A stretch of 43,467 nucleotides of DNA from Aminobacter sp. J41 (lineage in GTDB: Bacteria > Pseudomonadota > Alphaproteobacteria > Rhizobiales > Rhizobiaceae). Below, piece after piece: positions 15,863-24,507 of this stretch. The DNA lies in contig NZ_JAGL01000026.1 of NCBI RefSeq assembly GCF_000526635.1, positions 1 to 43,467 of the forward strand, written 5' to 3'. The notes under the pieces were generated by a model. That model ran no database searches, was not told the DNA's origin, and saw only the letters and a list, made by a program, of their open reading frames with translations. The position numbers and the translations under genes are program-made. Position 1 is the first letter of the stretch. Each line of letters opens with the position of its first letter.

Positions 15863-16687
15863 ATGAACCGTCCGCCCGTCACGTCTACTTCGAGGCTTAC
15901 CCGCCGCGCCGACGGCATCCGGACGGCTGACCGCAACGTGCCGGAGGAGACGCCGGTCGCGCTCTCCTATGCCGGCACCACCCATGCGGTGATGATGGCA
16001 AGCCCCTCGGACCTCCACGACTTCGCGCTCGGCTTCTCTTTGACGGAAGGCATCATCGCCTCGCCGGAGGAGATCGAGGAGATTACGGTCGAGGACGTCG
16101 GCGAAGGCGTCGATATCCAGATCCGGCTGAAGGATCAGGCGAACACGCGCTTTCAGGCGCGCCGCCGCCGCCTTGCGGGGCCCGTCGGCTGCGGCCTTTG
16201 CGGTATCGAGTCGATCGACGAGGCGATGCGCGCGGTCTGCGAGGTGAAAACCTCGCCGCTGACGCTGACGCCCGACCAGATCGTCGAGGCCGTGCGGCTT
16301 TTGTCCGAACAGCAGCCATTCCACCGCCAGACCGGCGCGGTGCATGCCGCGGGGTTCTACGTGCCCGGCAAGGGCATCGTGGCCGCCCGCGAGGATGTCG
16401 GCCGCCACAACGCGCTCGACAAGCTGGCCGGCGCGCTGGCGAAGGCTGGCGTTGCCGGATCGTCCGGCGCGGTGGTCGTTACCTCGCGCGTCTCGGTCGA
16501 GATGGTGCAGAAGACGGCGGCCATCGGCGCGCCCTTCATTCTTGCCGTATCGGCGCCGACCGCGCTTGCCATCCGCACGGCGGACGCCGCCGGCATGACG
16601 CTCGTCGCGCTGGTGCGCGGCGAGGATTTCGACGTTTTCACCCATTCGCATCGCATTTCAGACGGAGCCATCCGCCATGTCGCATGA
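15863..16687 (+). CDS. fdhD: Formate dehydrogenase sulfurtransferase/chaperone FdhD (FdsC)
   Basis: A 274-residue FdhD-family protein. In E. coli FdhD passes sulfur from IscS to the molybdenum cofactor and hands it to formate dehydrogenase; in fds operons the homologue is called FdsC. The two active cysteines are in GCGLCG (Cys110 and Cys113), in a flexible loop before IESIDEAMR. The conserved AREDVGRHNALDKL segment is present at about residues 174-187. ATG 15863 follows TTGGAG. It overlaps fdsD by 11 nt, which indicates coupled translation, and lies 133 bp after fdsA beyond two hairpins. Confidence 0.95.
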   Translation: MNRPPVTSTSRLTRRADGIRTADRNVPEETPVALSYAGTTHAVMMASPSDLHDFALGFSLTEGIIASPEEIEEITVEDVGEGVDIQIRLKDQANTRFQARRRRLAGPVGCGLCGIESIDEAMRAVCEVKTSPLTLTPDQIVEAVRLLSEQQPFHRQTGAVHAAGFYVPGKGIVAAREDVGRHNALDKLAGALAKAGVAGSSGAVVVTSRVSVEMVQKTAAIGAPFILAVSAPTALAIRTADAAGMTLVALVRGEDFDVFTHSHRISDGAIRHVA

Positions 16688-16934
16688 CGCCGCACACAGT
16701 TCGCATGCCAAGCTGATCCGCATGGCCAACCAGATCGGCACCTTCTTTGAGTCGAAGACCAACCGCGCCGAGGGCGTGGCCGGGGTTGCCGAACACATCA
16801 ACAAGTTCTGGGAGCCGCGGATGCGCCGCCACCTGTTCGAGGTGCTCGACGCGGGCGGCGAGGGGCTGAAGCCGATCGTGCTCGAGGCGGCACCCTCCAT
16901 CAAGCGCCCCGCGCCGGCCGATAAGGTCGCGTAG
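16677..16934 (+). CDS. fdsD: Formate dehydrogenase delta subunit
   Basis: An 85-residue FdsD-family protein. The core LIRMANQIGTFFESK-x13-HINKFWEPRMRR is characteristic. FdsD is a small subunit of the Fds complex needed for cofactor insertion or stability in organisms studied. Its start lies inside the 3' end of fdhD (11-nt overlap). It is the last gene of the operon; about 1 kb without genes follows. No clear terminator is seen immediately after its stop. Confidence 0.93.
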   Translation: MSHDAAHSSHAKLIRMANQIGTFFESKTNRAEGVAGVAEHINKFWEPRMRRHLFEVLDAGGEGLKPIVLEAAPSIKRPAPADKVA

Positions 16935-17007
16935 GGGCGGTGAGCTCGGAGAGGGTCTGCTACCCGAGGCGCCATATGCGCGTGCACGCGTAGTGGTCCC
17001 CACATTC

Positions 17008-17561
17008 CTGCACCGCTGCGGGGCTGAAGCGTTCAGGCATGGACCCTCGGGTCAAGCCCGAGGGTGACGAGGTGGGGATGTTGATGCCTGGTGGACGGAT
17101 GCGCCTCCGCCCCCTCGGATCCTAGCCTCCCAATAGGCGCAGGCTTTTCAATCTTCGTCATCCTCGGCCTTGAGCCGAGGATCCATGCCGGAACGGTGAC
17201 GTCGTGCTGCGGTGGCGGCTGAGCACAGGATCCGTCTGAAGGTTAACCGGACCGCTGTGTTCCGGATAAGCGCTTCAACGGGTAGCAGCAGTTCTGCACC
17301 GCTGCGGGGCTGAAGCGTTCAGGCATGGACCCTCGGGTCAAGCCCGAGGGTGACGAGTTGGGGATGTTGACGCCTGGCCGACAGACGCCCCTCGGCCCCC
17401 TTGGTTCTTGGCCTCCCAATAGGCGCAGGCTTCTCAATCTTCGTCATCCTCGGCCTTGAGCCGAGGATCCATGCCGGAACGGTGACCTGCTGCGGTGGCG
17501 GCTGAGCACAGGGCTCGTCTGAGGGTGACCCGGACCACGGTGTCGGGATAAGCGCTTCAAT
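17008..17561. repeat. Tandem 286-bp duplication of a palindromic mosaic repeat
   Basis: Two imperfect copies of one unit, 17008-17293 and 17294-17561, offset by exactly 286 bp at several landmarks. Each holds a palindrome accctcggg/cccgagggt (17043-17065; 17329-17351), about 90 bp of spacer with cctcccaataggcgcaggctt, and an inverted-orientation palindrome atcctcggc.../...gccgaggat (17160-17182; 17446-17468). The outer arm ctgaagcgttcaggcatgg precedes the first palindrome. The copies differ by point changes and small indels, so the duplication is not recent. No gene is seen anywhere in 16935-17938. The design resembles palindromic intergenic elements of Rhizobiales; I cannot assign a named family. 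Confidence 0.85.
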
Positions 17562-17610
17562 CTTGCGCCGAGCAGATCGACGCCGCTTTGCCGCAACCGT
17601 GGCTCTCTAC

Positions 17611-17905
17611 GAGCCCCCTCCGGCGCTTCGCGCCACCTCCCCCGCGTTGCAGGGGAGGATCCCCGGCGTGCCGGTGGAGAGGGGTGTGTTTTCCTGAGCA
17701 AAGGTTGGGAACGCAGGCGTACAACCTCGACCGCCCAGGATGAGGCGACCCGACAGGACCCGGTTGGCAGGGTTATTGCCGGACTCGAATGAGTGCGCGT
17801 CGACGCCGCTTCAAAAGAAATACGCAGGTCCGATGAAGTCCGCGACCCGCGGATCCTCCCCCACTTGTGGGGGAGGGAGACCATGCGAAGCATGGTGGAG
17901 GGGGC
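17611..17905. repeat. Inverted pair of double-hairpin repeats (family B), copy 1
   Basis: 17611-17662 has gagccccctcc, hairpin ggcgc-ttc-gcgcc, then cctcccc...ggggagg and atcc. 17851-17905 is the same architecture inverted: ggatcctccccca/tgggggagg, then accatgc-gaa-gcatggt, then ggagggggcg. The loop hairpins differ in sequence while the GC-rich frames are conserved, suggesting structure is what is maintained. The same inverted pair occurs at 38880-39097. The element ends about 35 bp from the stop codon of the acyl-CoA synthetase gene, so it could act on its 3' end. Confidence 0.8.
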
Positions 17906-17938
17906 GCTGGAAAAGCACCGCCTCAGCCTGCCTAAGCG

Positions 17939-20101
17939 CTACCTCAGCTCCCTGCGCAAGATCTTGCCGACATTCGTCTTCGGCAGCTCGGTGCGGAATT
18001 CGACCTTGCGCGGGCGCTTGTAGTTGGTGAGCTTGTCGCGGCAGAAGTCGATGATCTCCTGCTCGGTGAGCGCCGGATCCTTCTTGACGACGAACACCTT
18101 CGGCACTTCGCCCGATTTCTCGTCTGGCACGCCGATGGCGGCGACTTCGAGCACGCCGGGGTGCATCGCCACCACTTCCTCGATCTCGTTCGGATAGACG
18201 TTGAAGCCCGAGACGAGGATCATGTCCTTCTTGCGGTCGACGATCTTGATGTAGCCGCGCTCGTCCATGAACCCCATGTCGCCGGAGCGGAAGAAGCCGT
18301 CGGCGGTGAACACCTTGGCCGTCTCGTCCGGGCGGTTCCAGTAGCCCTGCATTACCTGCGGGCCGCGGATCAGGAGCTCGCCCACCTCGCCGAGCGGCAT
18401 GTCGTTGCCGTGCTCGTCGCGGATGGCGACCTCGGTCGAGGGCAGCGGCAGGCCGATCGTGCCGGTAAACTCGTCGGCGTCGAAGCGGTTGGCGGTCACC
18501 ACGGGTGAGGTCTCGGAGAGGCCGTAGCCCTCGGCGATGATGTTGCCGGTCACCTCGCGCCAGCGGTCGGCTACCGGCTTCTGCACCGACATGCCGCCGC
18601 CGAAGGTGAGCAGCAGCGACTTGAAGTCGAGCTTGCGGAATTCCTCGTTGTTGAGCAGCGCGTTGAACAGCGTGTTGAGGCCGGGGAAGAAGTTGATCTG
18701 ATACTTCTTCAGTTCCTTGACGAAGCCGGGAATGTCGCGCGGGTTGGCGATCAGGATGTTGTGGCCGCCGAGCCGCATGCCCATGAACGCGTTCACCGTG
18801 AGCGCGTAGATGTGATAGAGCGGCAGCGCGCAGACCAGTGTCAGCTGGCGCGGGCGCGGACGCTTTTGGTAGGCGGTCTCAAGCCACAATTCGGTCTGCA
18901 GCACGTTGGCGAGGATGTTGCGATGGAGCAGCGTCGCGCCCTTGGAAACGCCGGTGGTGCCGCCGGTGTACTGCAGGAACGCGACGTCGTCCTGGGTCAC
19001 TTCGACCTTGCGGAAGCTGCGGGTCTTGCCCTGTTTCAGCGCGTCCTTGAAGCTGATGTAGTCCAGCAGCTGCCAGGCCGGGACCATCTTGCGCACGCGG
19101 CGCACGATGAAGTTCACCAGCGGGCCCTTGACCCCCAGCATGTCGCCCATCGAGGCGACGATGATGTGCTTGAGCTTCGTCTTGTCGACCACCGCCTGCA
19201 GGGTGGCGGCGAAATTCTCGAGGATGACGATTGCTTCGGCGCCGGAGTCGTTCAGTTGGTGCTCGAGCTCGCGCGGCGTGTAGAGCGGGTTGACGTTGAC
19301 GACGACATAGCCCGCCCGCAGCGCCGCCATCAGCGCGACCGGGTACTGCAGGATGTTCGGCATCATCAGCGCGATGCGCGCGCCCTTTTCAAGCCCGCGC
19401 GACTGCAGGAAGGCGGCAAGGTGTTCCGATGCCTTTTCGAGGTCGGCGTAGCTCAGCTCCTTGCCCATCGAGATGAAGGCGGGGCGGTTGGCATAGGTGC
19501 TGCAGGCCTTCAGCATCATGTCGCCGAGCGACTTGTCGGTGATGGTGCCGATCTCCGGCGGCACGATCTCCGGATAGCTCGCCAGCCACGGCTGGGAGGC
19601 GGCGGTGAGAACGTCCTCGCTGGCCGTGCGATCGGCCTTCTTCGCGCTGGCCGATTCGCCGTTGGCGGCTGTGGCTTCCTTGGCAGGAGCAGCCTTCGCC
19701 TTGCTCTTCGAAGCGGTCTTGGTGGCTGCTTGCTTCTTCGGCGCTTCCGCCTTCTTCGCGGTGGCGGAAGGTTTCCTGGCTTTCGAGGCGGTAACCTTCT
19801 TCTCCGCCGCGGGCGCGCTATCGGCTGGGGCCGCAGTCTTGGGCTCCGCAGCCGTCTCGGCCTTCGCCTTCACGGCCTTCTTCGGCGCGGCAGCATCCTT
19901 CCTGGCAGCCGTCTTCTTCGGCTTGCTCTCCGCTGCAATCTCGGCTGGAGCAGGTGCGGCAGTCTCGGCAACTTTCGCCTTGGCGGAGGCGGCCCGCTTC
20001 GTTGCAGTCTTTGCGGGCGCAGCCTTCTCAGGTGCAGTCTTTTTGCCTTCCGCTGCGGCATCTTTTGCCGCCGCGGGCTTCTTTGCCGGTGTACGTGCCA
20101 A
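17939..20101 (-). CDS. fadD: Long-chain acyl-CoA synthetase with Lys/Ala/Pro-rich N-terminal extension
   Basis: An AMP-forming ligase of 720 residues that activates fatty acids to acyl-CoA. The core from about residue 168 has YTGGTTGVSKGATL (AMP/phosphate loop), GYGLSETSP, the hinge region SGDMGFMDERGYIKIVDRKKD and the C-terminal catalytic lysine NVGKILRREL. Residues 1-165 form a low-complexity tail of Lys, Ala, Pro and Thr (PAKKPAAAKDAAAEGKK and similar), like histone H1-type or PHA-granule protein tails and absent from typical FadD of about 560 residues. The start is TTG 20101 with GGGGAGG 5 nt upstream; the frame is open to ATG 20191, which would add 30 residues. Base use in the tail matches the rest of the gene. 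Confidence 0.9.
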   Translation of the reverse strand: MARTPAKKPAAAKDAAAEGKKTAPEKAAPAKTATKRAASAKAKVAETAAPAPAEIAAESKPKKTAARKDAAAPKKAVKAKAETAAEPKTAAPADSAPAAEKKVTASKARKPSATAKKAEAPKKQAATKTASKSKAKAAPAKEATAANGESASAKKADRTASEDVLTAASQPWLASYPEIVPPEIGTITDKSLGDMMLKACSTYANRPAFISMGKELSYADLEKASEHLAAFLQSRGLEKGARIALMMPNILQYPVALMAALRAGYVVVNVNPLYTPRELEHQLNDSGAEAIVILENFAATLQAVVDKTKLKHIIVASMGDMLGVKGPLVNFIVRRVRKMVPAWQLLDYISFKDALKQGKTRSFRKVEVTQDDVAFLQYTGGTTGVSKGATLLHRNILANVLQTELWLETAYQKRPRPRQLTLVCALPLYHIYALTVNAFMGMRLGGHNILIANPRDIPGFVKELKKYQINFFPGLNTLFNALLNNEEFRKLDFKSLLLTFGGGMSVQKPVADRWREVTGNIIAEGYGLSETSPVVTANRFDADEFTGTIGLPLPSTEVAIRDEHGNDMPLGEVGELLIRGPQVMQGYWNRPDETAKVFTADGFFRSGDMGFMDERGYIKIVDRKKDMILVSGFNVYPNEIEEVVAMHPGVLEVAAIGVPDEKSGEVPKVFVVKKDPALTEQEIIDFCRDKLTNYKRPRKVEFRTELPKTNVGKILRRELR

Positions 20102-20200
20102 ATTTTCCTCCCCAGGGCCCAACGTGTTTCCGTGCTTTTCGCACTGGTTCGACGTGGGATTATTTATGGCCATGCGGGCCGCGGGACACAAGTCCTCCCA

Positions 20201-20752
20201 CTACTGTCCGTAACCCGCATGAGACTTCAGAAATTCTTTCTCCGCCTCGGTGTTTTCGCGCGCAAGGATGCGGTTGCGATGCGGGAAGCGGCCGAACTTC
20301 GCGATGATGTCGCGGTGCTCGATCGCGTATTTCAGCCCTTCCTCGTTGGGCAGTGAACGGAACAGGTCGACGCAGCGCTCCTGGTCGGCCGCGACCTCGG
20401 AATGCATGAACGGCATGTAGAGGAAGCCGCGTGCGTCGTCGTCGAGTTCGATGTCGAACTTGTGGTCGAGAGCGCGCCGCGCGATGGCAAGCGCCAGGTC
20501 GTCCGTGCCGAACGCGGCAGGGGTGCTGCGGAACATGTTCCGGGGGAACTGGTCGAACACGATCACGGCCGCGAGCGCGGTTTTCGCGTCGCTGATGTTC
20601 TTGGCCTCAAGTTCGACCTTGAGCCGTTCATAGAGCGCCAGGAACCGGTTGCGGATCTTCTCGTCCAGTTCCGTGCCGCCCTCGAACCAATCCTTGCGGG
20701 TCAGCTCCTTGAACCAGAAGTCCAGAACGTCCCCGACCCAAGCCTCTGCCAT
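20201..20752 (-). CDS. DUF924 family protein
   Basis: A 183-residue soluble, mostly helical protein. DUF924 hallmarks are VLDFWF near the N-terminus, VIVFDQFPRNMFR (about residues 63-75), FLYMPFMHSE (about 110-119), and the C-terminal FGRFPHRNRILARE. These proteins have a TPR-like all-helical fold and no established biochemical role. It lies 21 bp after the ABC-transporter ATPase gene on the same strand, so it may be the last gene of that operon, and 99 bp before the acyl-CoA synthetase gene. Confidence 0.85.
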   Translation of the reverse strand: MAEAWVGDVLDFWFKELTRKDWFEGGTELDEKIRNRFLALYERLKVELEAKNISDAKTALAAVIVFDQFPRNMFRSTPAAFGTDDLALAIARRALDHKFDIELDDDARGFLYMPFMHSEVAADQERCVDLFRSLPNEEGLKYAIEHRDIIAKFGRFPHRNRILARENTEAEKEFLKSHAGYGQ

Positions 20753-20773
20753 ATACAGCTCCCCTAGCGTTGC

Positions 20774-22402
20774 TTACTCTACCTTCGAAATGTCCGGCAC
20801 CGCATTGAGCAGCATACGCGTGTAATCTGCCTGCGGGTTGTCGAAAATCGTGTCGACCGGACCCTGTTCCACAAGCACGCCGCTGTGCATGACGCCAACA
20901 TCGTCGGCCATCTGCCGCACCACGGCGAGGTTGTGGCTAATCAGCAGATAGGTAAGCCCGTACTCGTCTTGAAGGTCTCGCATCAAATCGAGCACCTGCG
21001 CCTGCACCGAAACGTCGAGCGCGGAGGTCGGCTCGTCGCAGACGATGAACTCCGGCTGGCTCGACAGCGCGCGGGCAATCGCGATGCGCTGGCGCTGGCC
21101 GCCCGAGAATTCGTGCGGGTACTTGCGCATCGAGATCGGGTCGAGGCGCACACGCTGGAGAAGGTCGGCGACCCGGTCCTCGGCTTCGCTGCGGCTCGAG
21201 ACCAGCTTGAGCGCCCGCATCGGCTCGGCGATGATGTCGCCGACGCGCCAGCGCGGATTGAGGCTGGCGTAGGGATCCTGGAAGATCATCTGCACCATCT
21301 GCCGCCGTTCCTGGCTGAGGCCACGGGCGATGTCCTCACCCTGGAGCAGCACGTTGCCGGAGGTCGGCTTGATGAGGCCGACGAGCATGCGCGCGCAGGT
21401 CGACTTGCCGGAGCCGGACTCGCCGACGAGGCCGTAGGTCGAACCCTTGCGGATGTCGAAGGACACGTCCCGCACCGCATGCACGACGTTGCGCTTCGAG
21501 CCCTTGATCAGGCGGTCGAAGAAGCCGGGCGAGAGGTCGAAGTCGCGCGTGAGGTTCTTCACCTCGACCAGCGGCTTCGGCGACACGGGTACCTCGTGGC
21601 GGCGCGTCTCGTCCTTGATCGACGGGATCGCCTTGATGAGGCGGATCGTATAATCCTCCTTCGGGCGCTTGATGATGTCGCCGACCGAGCCGGTCTCGAC
21701 GATCTTGCCCTTGTTCATCACGATCATGCGCGAGGCGGTCTCGGCGATGACGCCCATGTCGTGCGTGACGAGCATGACGGCCGCGCCGCGGCTCTCGCAG
21801 AGTTTCTTCAGCACCTTGATGATCTGCGCCTGCACCGACACGTCGAGGGCCGAGGTCGGTTCGTCGGCGATGATCAGCTCAGGCTCGGCGGCTAGGGCGA
21901 GCGCGATGACGACGCGCTGGCGCATACCGCCCGAGAACTGGTGCGGGTAGCTGTCGATGCGCGTTTCGGGGTTAGGAATGCCAGCTTCGGCAAGAAGCTC
22001 AATCGCGCGCTGGCGCGCCTGCGCCTCGTTGAGCGGCAGGTGGCGGCGGATCGTCTCGATCAGCTGCTGCCCGATCGTGTAGAGCGGATTGAGCGACGTC
22101 AGCGGGTCCTGGAAGACCATGCCGATGCGCTTGCCGCGCAGGCTGCTCATCTCCTCGGGCGGCAGATTGTCGATGCGGCAGCCCTTCAGATAGATCTCGC
22201 CCCTGGCGATGCGGCCGGGCGGTTCGATCAGGCCGATGATGGCCGCACCCGTCATCGATTTGCCGGCGCCGGACTCGCCGACAACGCCCAGAATCTCACC
22301 CGGCATAATGTCGAACGACACCCCGTCGACGGCCGTGAACAGCCCGCGGCGAAGCGGGAACTCAACCACGAGGTTGCGTACGGAAATGATCGGCTCGGTC
22401 AT
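20774..22402 (-). CDS. Peptide/nickel-type ABC transporter, fused double ATPase
   Basis: A 542-residue fusion of two nucleotide-binding domains (DppD-like then DppF-like). NBD1 has Walker [12 protein letters not shown] (about 40-50), signature [15 protein letters not shown] and [11 protein letters not shown]2 has Walker [13 protein letters not shown], signature [15 protein letters not shown] and EPTSALDV. Both sites look competent. It energises the two permeases encoded upstream. The start codon overlaps the stop of the second permease gene (TGATG-type, position 22402). The substrate is probably a di- or oligopeptide, judged only from family. Confidence 0.93.
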   Translation of the reverse strand: MTEPIISVRNLVVEFPLRRGLFTAVDGVSFDIMPGEILGVVGESGAGKSMTGAAIIGLIEPPGRIARGEIYLKGCRIDNLPPEEMSSLRGKRIGMVFQDPLTSLNPLYTIGQQLIETIRRHLPLNEAQARQRAIELLAEAGIPNPETRIDSYPHQFSGGMRQRVVIALALAAEPELIIADEPTSALDVSVQAQIIKVLKKLCESRGAAVMLVTHDMGVIAETASRMIVMNKGKIVETGSVGDIIKRPKEDYTIRLIKAIPSIKDETRRHEVPVSPKPLVEVKNLTRDFDLSPGFFDRLIKGSKRNVVHAVRDVSFDIRKGSTYGLVGESGSGKSTCARMLVGLIKPTSGNVLLQGEDIARGLSQERRQMVQMIFQDPYASLNPRWRVGDIIAEPMRALKLVSSRSEAEDRVADLLQRVRLDPISMRKYPHEFSGGQRQRIAIARALSSQPEFIVCDEPTSALDVSVQAQVLDLMRDLQDEYGLTYLLISHNLAVVRQMADDVGVMHSGVLVEQGPVDTIFDNPQADYTRMLLNAVPDISKVE

Positions 22403-23352
22403 CAGCGCAGCCTCGGATTCAGTGCATCACGGAGCCAGTCGCCGAGAAGGTTCACGGCAAGGGCAAGCAGGACGAGGGTGATGGCGGGGAAGAACAGGAT
22501 CCACCATTCGCCGGAGAACAGGAACTGCTGGCCGATGCGGATCAACGTTCCGAGGGAAGGCTGGGTTGGCGGAACGCCGACGCCGAGGAACGACAGCGTC
22601 GCCTCCTCGATGATGGCGAGCGCAAGGCCAATGGTGGCGATGACCAGCACAGGCGCCATCACGTTCGGCAGCACGTGGCGGACGAGGATGCGCAGCGGAT
22701 GCACGCCGATCAGCTTGGCGGCCGAGACGTAGTCCTTTTGCCTCTCGACCATGGTCGCGCCGCGCACGGTGCGGGCAAACTGCGCCCAGTTGGCAAGGCC
22801 GATCGCGACGATCAGCACCCACACCGCCATGCCTTCCTGCTTGCTCGGGGGGATGATGCCACGGGCTATGCCGAAGATCAGCAGCGCGATCAGGATCGCC
22901 GGGAAGGAGAGCTGGATGTCGGCGATGCGCATGATGATCGCGTCGGTGGTGCCGCCGCGATAGCCGGCGAGCAGGCCGAGCGAAATGCCCATCGCCATGG
23001 CAAACAGGGTGGCCAGAAAGCCGACGAACAGCGAGATGCGGCTGCCGTAGAGGATGGTCGAGAGAACGTCGCGGCCCTGATGATCGCTGCCGAGCACGAA
23101 ATAATTGCCCATCATCGATTCAGAGTTGGGCGGGGTGAAGCCGTCCATCAGGTTGAGGCTCGCCGGATTGAACGGGTCGTACGGCGCGATCCAGGGCGCC
23201 AGCAGCGCGGCGAGGATCAGGATGAACGTCACGAGTGCCGCAACGATGGTGACGGGAGAGCGCCGGAACGAGAAGAAGACGTCGGAGTCCCAGATACGCT
23301 GGAACCGCGTCCGCGGCTTCTGCGCGGCGGTGCTGTTGTTGGTCGAGCTCAT
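22402..23352 (-). CDS. Peptide-type ABC transporter permease (DppC-like)
   Basis: A 316-residue inner-membrane permease. A cytoplasmic N-terminus (RFQRIWDSDVFFSFRRSPVT) precedes the first helix, and a large periplasmic loop with LGSDHQGRDVLSTILYGSRISL is typical of DppC/OppC. The EAA-type coupling segment lies near KDYVSAAKLIGVHPLRILVRHVLPN. Five to six membrane helices are visible. GGAGGT precedes ATG 23352, and the partner permease gene ends 6 bp upstream. Confidence 0.92.
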   Translation of the reverse strand: MSSTNNSTAAQKPRTRFQRIWDSDVFFSFRRSPVTIVAALVTFILILAALLAPWIAPYDPFNPASLNLMDGFTPPNSESMMGNYFVLGSDHQGRDVLSTILYGSRISLFVGFLATLFAMAMGISLGLLAGYRGGTTDAIIMRIADIQLSFPAILIALLIFGIARGIIPPSKQEGMAVWVLIVAIGLANWAQFARTVRGATMVERQKDYVSAAKLIGVHPLRILVRHVLPNVMAPVLVIATIGLALAIIEEATLSFLGVGVPPTQPSLGTLIRIGQQFLFSGEWWILFFPAITLVLLALAVNLLGDWLRDALNPRLR

Positions 23353-23358
23353 GGTTGC

Positions 23359-24336
23359 TTACCTCCGCCCCGAGCCGATGCGAAGCCGCGGGTCGACGGC
23401 GAAATAGAGGATGTCGACGATCAGGTTGATGACGACGAAGACAAAGGCGATGAACATCAGGTAGGCCGCCATCACCGGCACGTCGACGACCTGCACGGAG
23501 TTGATGAACAGCGAGCCGACACCCGGCCACTGGAACACGGTCTCGGTGACAATCGAAAAGGCAATGACCGAACCGAGTTGCAGGCCGGTGATGGTGATGA
23601 CCGGCACCATCGTGTTCTTCAGCGCATGGCCGAAGTTGATCGCCCGGTTGGACAGGCCGCGCGCGCGGGCAAAACGGATGTAGTCCTGCCGCAACACCTC
23701 CAGCATCTCGGCGCGAACCAGGCGCATGATAAGGGTGAGCTGGAACAGCGACAGGGTGATCGCCGGAAGGATCAGCGAGCGGATGCCGGTGCTGGTCAGC
23801 AGGCCGGTGTCCCAGCTGCCGATCCTGACCACGTCACCGCGCCCGAACGAGGGCAGCCACTGCAATTCGACCGCGAAGACGTAAATCAGGCCGATGCCGA
23901 TCAGGAAGGTCGGCAGCGACACGCCCACGAGCGACAGGGTCATGATGAGGCCGGCGGCGAAGCTGCGCGGCTTGAGCGCGGTGAAGACGCCAAGGGAGAG
24001 GCCGAAGACAAGGGCGATGATTGCCGACGCGAAGGCCAGCTCGATCGTCGCCGGCAGGCGGCTGAGGATCAGTTCGCTGACCGGCTGTTGCAGCCGGTAG
24101 GAGATGCCGAACTCGCCCTGCACAGCATTGGCGATGAAGCGGCCGAACTGGACGTAGAAGGGATCGTTCAGGCCGAGCCTTTCACGAAGCTCCTCGAAGT
24201 CCTGGAGGCGCGAGTCCTGTCCGAGCAGCGAAGCGACGGGGTCGCCCACATATCGGAACAGCATGAATGCGATCAGCGCGACGACAGCCATCACGACGAT
24301 GGACTGTGCGAGCCGTCTCAGAATGAAGGCGAGCAT
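23359..24336 (-). CDS. Peptide-type ABC transporter permease (DppB-like)
   Basis: A 325-residue inner-membrane permease starting MLAFILRRLAQSIVVMAVVA, the standard DppB/OppB N-terminus. The conserved loop RERLGLNDPFYVQFGRFIANAVQGEFGISY follows, and the coupling segment EVLRQDYIRFARARGLSNRAI interacts with the ATPase. ATG 24336 is chosen by family pattern; the frame is open to 24390 but the extra residues look non-native. A strong hairpin at 24461-24494 lies between it and the substrate-binding protein gene. Confidence 0.92.
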   Translation of the reverse strand: MLAFILRRLAQSIVVMAVVALIAFMLFRYVGDPVASLLGQDSRLQDFEELRERLGLNDPFYVQFGRFIANAVQGEFGISYRLQQPVSELILSRLPATIELAFASAIIALVFGLSLGVFTALKPRSFAAGLIMTLSLVGVSLPTFLIGIGLIYVFAVELQWLPSFGRGDVVRIGSWDTGLLTSTGIRSLILPAITLSLFQLTLIMRLVRAEMLEVLRQDYIRFARARGLSNRAINFGHALKNTMVPVITITGLQLGSVIAFSIVTETVFQWPGVGSLFINSVQVVDVPVMAAYLMFIAFVFVVINLIVDILYFAVDPRLRIGSGRR

Positions 24337-24460
24337 GGCTACTTTCCCCGCAGTGGCATCTTCAACGGAATATTCCGGAGGTCGACGCACGGCTGCACGA
24401 CGAAACCTCGAAGGCCGAGGCAGGAAAGCCGTGAAGCTGGTGTTCGGGTCTTAAACTAAT

Positions 24461-24494
24461 GCAGCCCGCGACGGTTGCTGCCGTCGCGAGCTGC
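24461..24494 (-). terminator. Hairpin between binding-protein and permease genes
   Basis: Perfect 8-bp stem cgcgacgg/ccgtcgcg (24467-24488) with a 6-nt loop, extended by gcagc/gctgc after one mismatch. It lies 14 bp past the stop of the binding-protein gene and has no long T-run on the minus strand. In importer operons such hairpins often end or stabilise the binding-protein message, so that it is made in excess of the membrane parts. Confidence 0.6.
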
Positions 24495-24507
24495 TGATGG
24501 GTTACGG

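Noticed and set aside
17008-17905. Repeats resembling a CRISPR array
   Set aside because: Repeat spacing and unit size are irregular and large, units are palindromic mosaics, and no cas genes are present.
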